Positions 37,194 to 47,200 of a stretch of 64,000 bases of DNA are shown piece by piece. The DNA comes from Toxoplasma gondii ME49 (lineage: Eukaryota > Apicomplexa > Conoidasida > Eucoccidiorida > Sarcocystidae). The DNA lies in the NCBI RefSeq assembly GCF_000006565.2, contig NC_031480.1, forward strand, positions 450,144 to 514,143, given 5' to 3'. Position numbers and translations under genes: made by a program. Numbering within the stretch: position 1 is the first letter of the stretch; every line of letters starts with the position of its first letter. The notes beneath the pieces are model-generated. The model saw only the letters and a list, made by a program, of their open reading frames with translations, was not told the DNA's origin and did not search any database.

Positions 37194-38999
37194 TTAAGTT
37201 CTCGGGCAGTGCAGACGTTTCGTTTTGTAAGACCTGACCTGAATCACGGCAAGATCCGTTTCGGGCAAAAGAGGAACTTTGTGCCAGTCCTTGGGAGCGT
37301 GTAGCTTCGTCAGGTGCTCTTTCACGGTCGGCGTCTTCTTCAACACTGAACAATCCAGAAAGAACCTGTACGGCTTCTGGCCCAGCAGAAAGAAGGTCTC
37401 CAGCTTGTACCGCAGCCGCATCAAAGAGCTTGTCATCGACGGCTATACAAAACAAAGAAATGCATGCGCGCCTGCTGCAGGAGGAGGCGACGGTCGCGCA
37501 GCACCGGACGGTCTGGTCAGGTGAACTTCAGCCGTCTCGCCACACATAGCGCATTCCGAGACGTTTTCGCTCTCCCTCGAAACATGCAGGGAACTTGAAA
37601 CTTTATTAGAACTAAAATAAAAGACAGATCGTTTTAAAAAAACATAGATGTAAATAACCCGAATGTATGTCCTTGTTAGCAAGATGTAATGCTTTTACAG
37701 TGCGATCCAGAAATGCATACACAAAGTGTACATAAGCGTAGACATCTGTGTGCTGCAGAGACCTGCAGACATCAATATATCTCTTCGTTCGTGGACCACA
37801 ATACATACATTCACATATTTGTGTATGCATGCAGATGCATGTAGAGAGCGACAGACGCGCCTGTACAACATGCGCTCACATCTGTACAGCCAAATGTCCA
37901 CGTACTGAAATACACACGGGGAGACAGAATGTCGTTCGTTTACCTGCGATTCAGTGGGGACGTTGACTTTGACTTTTTGAGGGCCGAAGGCTCTGAAATC
38001 TTTTTCTCTCGGTGGTCCTGGGATTGTTTCCGAAGCAACGACTTCGCGCACCGAGAATTTCTCTCGGCCGTCCACCGAGAATATCTGCGAAACAGCGAAA
38101 GGCAAACGAAACGACGCGCCAAAACTCCAAGAAGAACCGACACGAACACCGTTTCACGACGACTCTCTCCAAACATCCGGCATGCACCGAACGAGATGAG
38201 AGGCTCTCGAAAGAACGAAAAAGGAAGCGCAGAGAGAGAGAGAGAGACAGAGATGCGAGAGAAGAGCAACGTACACTCAAGCGTTGAGAAGTTCGTCTGC
38301 AGAAATCCACTTTTGAAAAACACAGACCAGCTGCGACCCATATATTTGGGTAACGTCAGATGTCATTCGTGACTTGCGCCAGCGTCTGGCGAATATGTGG
38401 AGAGAACGCGTGTGAGAGCTGCATGCAATCTGACAGGCGAGCGCCCTCTAAAATTCAGAAAAACACAAAAAAAAATCGAGAAAAAAGACTCGACTCACCA
38501 CTTCTCGAACGAGCGACACCACAACCCGCTGAATATGCTTGTTCGTCGTATTTTCGACCTCCACAGTCACCGTCACACCTAAAACGAAAAACAAGCACAG
38601 ACACATGCATGCACATTTCCGAACAAATCGCATTTACATGCACCAATTTCGGTGCGCATTTATGCAATCATATTTATGTGCACATGTGCGTATGTCGACG
38701 CGTAGAGCCGTAACCTATATATATACATATATATGTATGGGTATATATATATATATATATATATATCTGTAAATGAATGTAGAGATACGAAGCTGCGCTA
38801 ACCAATATTTGGTCCTACGTCTTCAGATGACTGGTTGCATATACAGGGGGACATTACTTCACATCGGAATCTTTAGATACGTACAGACATAAATACTTAG
38901 ACACGATTCCCTCGCCACACCTGAATCTATATTTGGATTGATGAGTACCTCCTATACCAGAATCTATCTGGACCGACCACACAGCAGCGTATAAATAAT

Positions 39000-39039
<40 letters not shown>

Positions 39040-39641
39040 ATATATATATCTGCATGTCCAGGTGATGGCGCGAGAGGCGTTTGTTTTTGCGGCCGACTCT
39101 CAAATGTGTCTTCACTTTTTTTCTTACAATCTCCAGGGAAGCAGGACAGCCTGTCAGCGGTGACTTTCGCCCGCAGGGTGCCGAGAGGGACGCACCGCAG
39201 CAACTTGAAATGCTCGATGAACTCACACAGCGTCACTTCCGGTTCCTCCGCAGGTACGACAATCGCCTGACGCAGAAAATCCCCATATACTCGACTCTGC
39301 TTTTTGTGCAGCCTTTGGCCGCGAAAAGGCTCACGTAGATGTACGTCGCGCTCTCCATCTTCACCGACCCACCTCCATTTCTCCACCTCTGTACATCCAC
39401 CTGCCTACATGCACGCTTGTCTATATTTCTCTCTCTCTCTGCTTCTCTCCCTACCTCTCCAGGTAAACTGTTTCGCTCGCTATCTGCCGTACTCGGGTGC
39501 CCCTAGCCACACATGCGTGTACACTCGCGTCTCTCCAGATAGACCCATATACAAAGAGATATGCATACATGCAAATACATATGCATACATGCAAATACAT
39601 ATGCATACATGCAAATACATATGCATACATACAAATTGATA

Positions 39642-39677
<36 letters not shown>

Positions 39678-42124
39678 TGGATATATTTGCATGCATGCGT
39701 TTGTCCAGTTGCGTGTAGGTGATTGCGCATATCGTGGAAGAATATGTGAAAGAACATATGTGTTGTTCGATGAATCGAGTATGTGGATGTAAGGACGAGA
39801 TTCCCCGAGAAGAGTCGGTTTCGAGTCACCCGTGATACTGTAGCGAAACCGATTGTGGGTTTAGGACCTGGGGATTCTATAGGAAATCTGCATGCAGAAG
39901 CGTTTGCTGCTTTCTCGCTCTCTCAGAACGTTAAGTCCTTTTTAAAATAGAAAGAGAGCCGAGAATCAGTCCGTCTCTCTGTTCTCTCATCGTCTCTCTT
40001 CTTCTCGCGTTGCTCCCTCCTTCTTCCCCGCTACTTCCTCGTTTCTTCTCTTTTCGTCTGTTTCTTCTTCGGTTCGTCCTTCCTCTGTCTTCCCCCGCTT
40101 CCCTCTTCGGTTCGTCCTTCTGTTTCTTCTCCTTGCCGCCGCACCAGTTCGATTTCTTGAAAGAGGTCTCCCAGAGGTTTCGCTTCTGCAGCTTTCGACA
40201 GTTTCCTCCTCAGAAATCCGTGGGGCGGCATGGCTTTCATCAGGTCTGCGAGCTGCTCCGGCGTCTCCGCAGATACCTCAACGACTTCGAAGTTGTCCGT
40301 CGCATGCGAAGCAGCGCAAGTCTCTTTCCCTCTGTCTTCGGCAAGCGCCGCCACACTCGCCGCGCGCGACAGAGAAGCCTTCTTCAAGCTCGGCTCCCCC
40401 TTCTCTTCCTCCTCAATTTGCGCTCGGACTTTGTACCTCACGCGTCCTGCGAACCTGGCCAAAAAACGCGACAAATGCACTCTCTCTGCGTGAAAGCGAC
40501 ACACGAGACATGCATTTCGGCGGAAAAAACAAACCCCCATGGAGGCGGACAGACGCATCACATGCACATGCGCGAAGACGCCTGTGCCTCTTGGGATGCG
40601 GCCTGGAGAGCACCTCGGCTGTCGTCTCCAGGCTGGGAGGTCGCGAGACATCGTTCAAGGTGGAATGAACTCGAAAGACAATGTCGCCCCCCACCCCAAA
40701 GAGCGGCGGAGAAGACAGAGAGCAGCAGCCACTGTTTTCCAACTCCACAGAGGGAAAGGCAGCGGCCAGGAAGAGCGCTGGAAAAGGCGAGGCAACAGAC
40801 AAACCGACTTACGGTGCCTGCGTAGCTCCGGAAGCAGCTTCGCCAGTAACGCTGCAGTCCGGTGCGACGGACGCCGGAAGAGTGAAGCAGAAAGGAAAGC
40901 GATACCTGCCTGTCGCGAGCGTTCCGTTCATGACCAGGAGCGCATGTGATTCCGAGAAGTACATCATCTTCTCGGCGACGAAAGTCGACCTCGACTCGCT
41001 GCTCCAGCAGTTCAGAAAACGCGGACAGAGTTCCTCACATGCAGACATGGAGGACTGCGGAGAGAGAGAGAGAGACAGCTGCGACTGCGGTGTACACCGG
41101 CCAGGCAAGCGACGCTTGAAAGCATGCAGATCTACCTACGGCTAGCGAGGGATGAGAAGAGCGCGCGAAACGAAAGGGGAAGGGATCTGAACTTCGCAGG
41201 AAATACGTTCACATCGACGCAGCGACAGGCGCGCAGACATCTTAGTCGGTCGACACACACAGGAAGACAGTGAGGAGTCCGCGAACAGGTACACGACATA
41301 GGCCTCCATCGGGACTTGGGTGAGTAGGGGGATCTAATTTGCGGAGCTGCTGGCGAGCTGTGGAAACGCTTTGGAAGAGGAAGACGTACTCGGAATCGAC
41401 GTAGCTCACGTCTTCCTCGCCGTCGAGATACAAGGCGAGGCGCGTCGCGTGGATTTCCTCCACGACGTTCAAGAAGACTTCTCCATTCACCTGCTCGCCT
41501 GCAAGGAAAGTTCGAGGACGTTCCGTGAAAAAGTGAAAAAGAGAAACAGAAAAAAACGAAGAAGAACGGAGGTCCAGGAGACACGAACACCTCACGCGTC
41601 CACCGACACAGTGAAAAAGAAGAAGAGGCAAATCAGAAACAAGACGAACAGAGAGATAAGGTGAAAGAAAAGAAAAAGAAGGAGAAAGAGAAAGAGACAG
41701 AAGAACGAGATGAAGAGAACGAGAAGAAGAGGAGAAGAAGGGAGAGATAAGGTGAAAGAAAAGAAAGAAGAGAAGAGGGAGAAGAAGAGGAAGAAGGAGA
41801 GGAGTCTGAGAGGAATGAAAGAAGTTTATAAACTAGCTAGTCGTATGCCAGTCTGTGTGGTGGCCGTAGATCTGGAAGCACATAACGCGAAGGCGAAGGA
41901 TGGAGATGAACAGAATTCGAGAGAAAAAACTAACGAGACACAGGGGCCGACAGCTGTGCACCCGAGGATATCAATGTCCTGGCGACGAGCTCTGGAAGTC
42001 TCATGCGGTTTCGCCATGCAAATTGAGTTCAGAAACGGCTAAACCGTGCTCACTTACCTGGAGCGTAAGCGGGCTTGTTGACCCAAATGTAGAGGTTGTT
42101 TGAATCAGACCAGCCAGCTCCCAT
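37194..42124 (-). CDS. Arrestin-domain protein (arrestin N and C domains)
   Basis: Exons in transcript order: 42124-42058, 41498-41410, 41054-40813, 40454-40145, 39266-39128, 38578-38499, 38084-37944, 37442-37194. All are GT-AG and in phase, giving 438 residues, a normal arrestin length. The ATG at 42124 opens MGAGWSDSNNLYIWVNKPAY. N-domain signs: APGEQVNGEVFLNVVEEIHA with LALYLDGEED (23-52), then GRYRFPFCFTLP (about 101-112, the classic Y-x-FPF-x-F-x-LP arrestin strand) and RVRYKVRAQIE (137-147). C-domain signs: LRAKVTADRLSCFPGDC followed by VTVTVEVENTTNK (267-296), and SSLMRLRYKLETFF near the end. A charged insert separates the domains (about 150-215). Arrestin-fold proteins act as adaptors for membrane proteins in endocytic sorting; the cargo here is unknown. 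Overall similarity is closer to alpha-arrestin/ARRDC or VPS26-like proteins than to visual arrestins, judged by eye only. The gene is head to head with PIG-T. Confidence 0.83.
38742..38766. repeat. (TA)n microsatellite
   Basis: Twenty-five bases of alternating A/T lie in the intron between exons 5 and 6 of the arrestin gene. Confidence 0.9.
39001..39050. repeat. (TA)n microsatellite
   Basis: About 50 bases of nearly pure TA, with one G and one AA interruption, lie in the same arrestin intron as the previous array and end about 80 bases from exon 5. Confidence 0.9.
39561..39640. repeat. Four-copy 20-bp tandem repeat in an arrestin intron
   Basis: The unit ATGCATACATGCAAATACAT occurs exactly three times (39561-39620), then once in degenerate form (39621-39640), and is followed by a TA run at 39645-39674. 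Each unit contains ATGCAT. It lies in the intron between exons 4 and 5 of the arrestin gene. Confidence 0.95.
41526..41822. repeat. Long purine tract (plus strand) in arrestin intron 1
   Basis: Nearly 300 bases are almost all A/G on the plus strand, so the minus-strand transcript is pyrimidine-rich here. It includes a 23-base direct repeat (GAGATAAGGTGAAAGAAAAG and following bases) starting at 41653 and 41744. A complementary pyrimidine tract lies on the other side of exon 1 (42150-42262). Confidence 0.8.
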
Positions 42125-42149
42125 GGTGCCTGGTTTCTGACGAACATTT

Positions 42150-42262
42150 CCATTCTTCGTCTTTCTCTTCTTCTCTTCTCCCTCGTCTTCCCTTCTTCCT
42201 CTTCGTCCTTCTCTTTTCTTCGACTTTCTCTTCTTCTCTTCCACTACTTCCTCCTTCTGTTG
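42150..42262. repeat. Pyrimidine tract upstream of the arrestin ATG
   Basis: More than 100 bases of mostly C/T on the plus strand read as a purine-rich 5' leader in the arrestin transcript. It is complementary in character to the intron 1 tract at 41526-41822. Confidence 0.75.
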
Positions 42263-44074
42263 CCTCGCCGAGCGTTGCTTCTGCTATCCTCTGTCGGCAA
42301 CTTCGCGTCTCCTGGCTGTGGACCGTCCTCGGTGTTGTCTTTCTCTGCTGGACGTCCAGGCGCGAACATGCGTCTTCGCTTCCTCCTCCCTGCGCGCAGA
42401 GGTCTTGGAGTGGAGATGCCGGAGACCGCGCAGAAGCTCCTCGCCACTCCGGAGGAACTACGCACAGCGAAGCAGAGGAACTGAGGTCCCTGGAAGACGC
42501 AGGGAGACAGACACAGAGCAGAGAGAAAGGGCGAGGCGCTCAGAGGTAGACGCAACGAAGAGAGGCAAGCGCAGAGACCGGGAGAAAGGAGAGAAAGGCG
42601 AACAACGCCCTGAACAACGGCGGACGAGAAAGGCAGGAGGAGGCGGACGGAGGGGAAGCCAGGGGTCTTCCAGAGGTCTCACTTTTTCAAAGTTGGAGAA
42701 TTCGCGGCAGGAAACAATGTGTGGAGTCGGCGCTCTGTCTGTCTCTCCCCGCTTGGACCAAGAGACACCGAGAGCGACACCAAAAAAGAAGAAATGCAAG
42801 ATGATGGTCCAGGTGCAGCCGACAAATTCATCGACGCAGTGGTTGTTCCCTTGACAGCTTTTCGTTGCGCGTTCTCTCTCGGCGGACGCGGCCGGCGCGC
42901 CGGATATGTCGACTTCGGCTGTCCACCTGCCCAAAGAAAGCCTGTTGCGTTCAACTCAAAAGAGATACAAGCGACGAGGAACGCTCTCCCAAGTTCCTGT
43001 CTCTCTGCTTTCTTTTTCAGTCCAGTGAAATGGCGCGGAAAGACGCAGCGCTTCGACGCATGCATGTCTCTCGTGTGTATATATGGACGCCCGAGAGCAC
43101 GCTGGCCGCGCAGGAGCGTGAGGACGGCGTTCGCTTCCGGATTTCTGCTGCGTTCTCGAGGCGACGCCGCGCGCAGAGAACTGACCATTTCGCAGCTCGA
43201 ACTCTCCGTTTCCTCCGGCCTCCGCGGGCGTCGGGTGTACGAACACATCGGCGGCAGAGGTCCGTGGTGGCGCGACCGGGGCGACGCGCGATTCCGGAAA
43301 AAGCAACGGGGGGTTCTCGCTGCAAGACACCGACGGCTTTCGAGGCGAGTTTCTTTTCTTCAGGGAGAGGAATCCTGCAAAGACTGGGGGATCTCGCGCG
43401 GCCGGAAATGCCCAGAGGCTTTCGATCTCCACCACAGAGACCCTGCGGTCGACTTCCGCCGCTTCTGCCCTGCATCTGGTGGCCAAGGACGCCTTTTCGC
43501 GTCGTTTTCTTCCCTCGAAATTTCCCTCGAAATCAGACAAGGTCAACCCCGAGAAAGAGGCTTCTCGACGCTAAAAGGCGTCGTTTCTCAGGACTGTGCA
43601 TCTCGTCTTTTCACACTCCCGGTCTTGAGCCCTCCGGGAAACCCAAGCGAGACAGACACGCGCGCCTGTGTGTCTCGCGGTGTATGTACACGCGCCGCGG
43701 ACTTTCGGCTCCAGCTTGAGGAGGGTCGCCGCCATGGGCATTTTTGCGGTTGCCAAATAACTTTGAAGACTGCCAATGAACACTCGGGTCGCTTTCACAT
43801 TCGTCCTCCCGCCGTCTCCTCTGTACACGCGCCTGCAGCGGCTGGACTTCCCTCTGCCTTGAGATTCTCTCCACCAGTTCGTCCATCCTTTTCACCGGAA
43901 TGCATGCAACGGTGTGACCATGTGACAGCGTAGTTGCGGAGTATGTGAATACTTGCCTGCGTACGATGCGGTGTACATACACTGGAAGCGATACCCGTGG
44001 AGAGAGGTCCTACTCCCAGGGTCCCTGAGAGACTGCTGGAACTGGCAGTCCTTCCCTTTGTCTTGGAAAACCGA

Positions 44075-44276
44075 CTCTCTGTTCTCTTCTCTCCCTCTTC
44101 TCTCTGCTGTCTTCTCTCTCTCTCCTCTCTGTTCTCTTCTCTCCCTCTTCTCTCTGCTGTCTTCTCTCTCTTCTCTCTCTTCTCTCTGCTGTGTTGTCTC
44201 TCTTATCCCTCTCTTCTCTCTCTTCTCTCTGCTGTCTTGTCTCTCTTATCCCTCTCTTCTCTCTTTTCCTCTCTCG
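44075..44276. repeat. Tandem-duplicated CT-rich leader just before the PIG-T start
   Basis: A CT-rich block of about 47 bases is repeated at a 50-base period (starts 44075 and 44125). A second block containing TTATCCCTCTCTTCTCTC is repeated at a 43-base period (44203 and 44246). The array ends about 12 bases before the PIG-T ATG, so it is 5' UTR or core promoter. The PIG-T frame stays open through the repeat but has no ATG there. Confidence 0.85.
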
Positions 44277-44288
44277 CCTTCCGTCACC

Positions 44289-47200
44289 ATGGCTGCTGCG
44301 CCCGCGGCCCCCGAGGTGGGGTCCCCACAGGTCTCTGTTTCGTTTTCCGCTGGCCGCTGCATGCGTCTCTTTTCCGCGAAGTCCACTTATCTCTCGTTCG
44401 TCGCTCTCTTTGTCTTCGTCGCGCTGCTCCCCGCTCTGGGCGCGCCGACAGACCCTCGATCGGAGGAGGACGCCTTCGACAGCTTCACCGAGAGTGTCTA
44501 CCTCCAGGCGCTGAAGAGGCCGGGCCTCTTCGTCGCCCACTTTGACTTCCGCCTGAAAACTCTAATTCGTAAGACGCGAGCAAACGTGGATCTCCACAAA
44601 CTCCTGTGGTCCACGCCTCCGCAGATGTCTTCAACGGATGCAGAAAAAACTGTACTGTGCACTTACAACGAAAAAACTCCTCTTCATATAGATATATATC
44701 TATATTTATATGTATGTATATATATATATATATATTTATATGTATATATATATATATATATGTTTGTATATATAAATATGTACATGTATACGTGTACTAG
44801 TGTGGGTGTTTTCATCAAGCTGGTTTACACAAATACAGGAATATATATGTGTATAGATGATAGATACATACATGCATAAGTGCATTCGTATGTAGATACA
44901 CGGCCGAGTAACAGTATATGCAAATACGTCCAGTGATAGAGTTCGTCAAGCATGTTTCTTTTATCTTCCTGTCTTGAGGCTTACACGTACCGGTGCGTGC
45001 GTTATCCAGTGTCTGTACAGCTGCGCCCCAATTTATTTCGCAGGAAGGCGAGGCGGTGCTTCCTTGTTTTCGCTGCCTGGAGTGTCTCTGTCTTTCTTTT
45101 TTCACCGCACTGGCCGCAGTCACTGCTCTGTCTCCTATCTGAATTTTATTGAGGAACAAAGAGAGACCTCTACGTCTCCCCGGTGTGACAGCAGCTGTTG
45201 CGAACTCGTTACTACACTCGAGAGTTAGTTTTTTTCTTTTGACTGTGTTTTAGCTCTCTCTGCGGAGGAGCGGGGGTCTACAAGTCACCAGCACTATGAC
45301 ATCTTTCCAAAAGAGATTGGGAAGTTGCTAACGCTGCATCTACAGCAAACCTCTTCTCCCTCTTCTCCTTCTTCTCCCTCTTCTCCTTCTTCTCCATCTT
45401 CTCCGCCTCTTCTCTTCTTCGATGCTTCTCTTACGCAAGGCCGGTGGCCAGAAGCTATCTGGGGCGCCGCGCCTGTCTCCGTCAGGCCTCCCGGGGCGGT
45501 GTTGAGAGCTGCGCTTTCCTCTAGTCCTGTCTACGACTCTCAGAGGTCAGAAACATTGAAACGTTAGAGTTTTTCGACTTTTTACTCGCGTTTGCGCGTG
45601 CTTCGAAACCTGAAATAGAGGCCATTGAAAAAACTGTTTCAGCCTATGCAGCGTTTGATTTATTGAGGTGTACAGATGTCCAGGCGTTCTTGAAACGTCC
45701 ATCAACTTGTCGGGTAAAGCAGTCGGAGAAGTATTTTTACCTCGATCTTTTCTCTGAGTGTCGACCGAGATGCATTCAACACTTACACTCCTCGCGCCGT
45801 AGAGATCTAGTTCTCACTGTTTCTATCTCTGTACAGCAATGCATCTCCTTTTTTCTCTCTATATATTTACATATATATATATATATATGTTTCTAGGAGT
45901 TGCACTGTCGTCGATTTCTCTGTACGGTCTATCCCTATCTATCTGTCTATATCTGTATCTATGTATATCTATCTATATCCATCTCTTAGTATCTGTCTAT
46001 CTGTCTCTGCATTTATCTGTATCTGTCTATGCCTGTTTACTATAGTTGTCTCTCGATTTCTCTCTGTATCTATCTCTGTTCGTCTCTCTGCCTGTATTCA
46101 TTTAACTCTGTGTATCTGTCTCTCTCTGTGTCGACCGCCTGTTCGTGAATTCGCGTTGTGCTAGCATGGCTCCCGTCAACCACGCATAGGTACATCTGCG
46201 GTTTTTTGTTCTTTTCAGAACCTGGTCGCTGTTGACGCATGCGTTGGGGGGGATCATCTGCTCGGGATTTTCCATGTTGAAGAACGAGGAGATGGCGTAC
46301 ACCTTTTCTCCGGCCTCGTTTTCGCATGATCTCGAAGGCAGGCAAGACGCAGAGCAACCATGGACGCTGCGCGTCGCCACTTCGCCCGTAGAGGTCGCAT
46401 GCACCGAAAACCTAAATTCGCTGCAGAAACTTCTGCCGTGCCGCGGCGAGGTCAGGTTCTAACGACTTGAAAAAATATCCTTCTGGCATTGACACGAAGC
46501 GGCGCCCACCGTTGACTGCACCAAGCACGATTCCACACTCGCCGTCAGTGAACAAACATATAGATACATATATACATATATACATATATATGATATGTAT
46601 GTATACTTTTACATACAAACATATATATATATATACATATATATACATATATATGCTTTTATACGTACACGAATATCTGCCTGGCTGAATACTTGTCTGT
46701 ACTTTCATATATATATATATATATGCATATCCGCGTTTCGTTCATCAGATAATTGCTTTTTGTGAATGTTTTCTCGCGTACGTGCATGTATGTGTGTGAA
46801 CGTTTGTGTAACTGAAGATATACACCTTTACATATGTGTATATCAATTACATTTGGATTTGACTCGTTTGCATGAGGGCATTTCAAAACCGCATGTCTTC
46901 CACTTGTTTCATACTTCCCGCGTTTTTTCGTTTTCCGTCGTGGCCACTGGTGTGTCTTGTCTTTTGCCTGCACTCGTCCGCTCTCTTCTGCCCTCTCGGT
47001 CCTGTGTTTTTCGCGATTTCTTCTCATTTTTTTCTCGGACTTCTCCACCTGCTTTGTCGCGCAGGCAGGCCTGCTATCTCTGCTGCATCCGCTGGCATTT
47101 GCGTCTTCCCCCTTCAAGAGTCTGAGGTTTCTCGCCTTCTCCGAGACTGAAACGGAGTCTGCGAACTCGTACCCTCTCCTCCGCGCCGAACTTCGGGCAC

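Larger units (their letters stand above)
42125..44288. other. Shared upstream region of divergent arrestin and PIG-T genes
   Basis: This 2,164-base region separates the ATG codons of two head-to-head genes and should hold both promoters. The 42150-42262 part is a plus-strand pyrimidine tract just upstream of the arrestin start. GCATGC/TGCATG words occur at about 43057 and 43901, resembling a motif reported in T. gondii promoters. Several long open frames on both strands (for example 42719-43933 and 42956-43546) overlap each other and show no recognisable domain; they are not called as genes. Confidence 0.5.

Noticed and set aside
42719..43933. 404-codon plus-strand open frame between arrestin and PIG-T, with other long overlapping frames on both strands
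   Set aside because: It starts at GTG, overlaps equally long frames in other phases, has no recognisable domain and no splice partners. It looks like GC-rich noncoding DNA.
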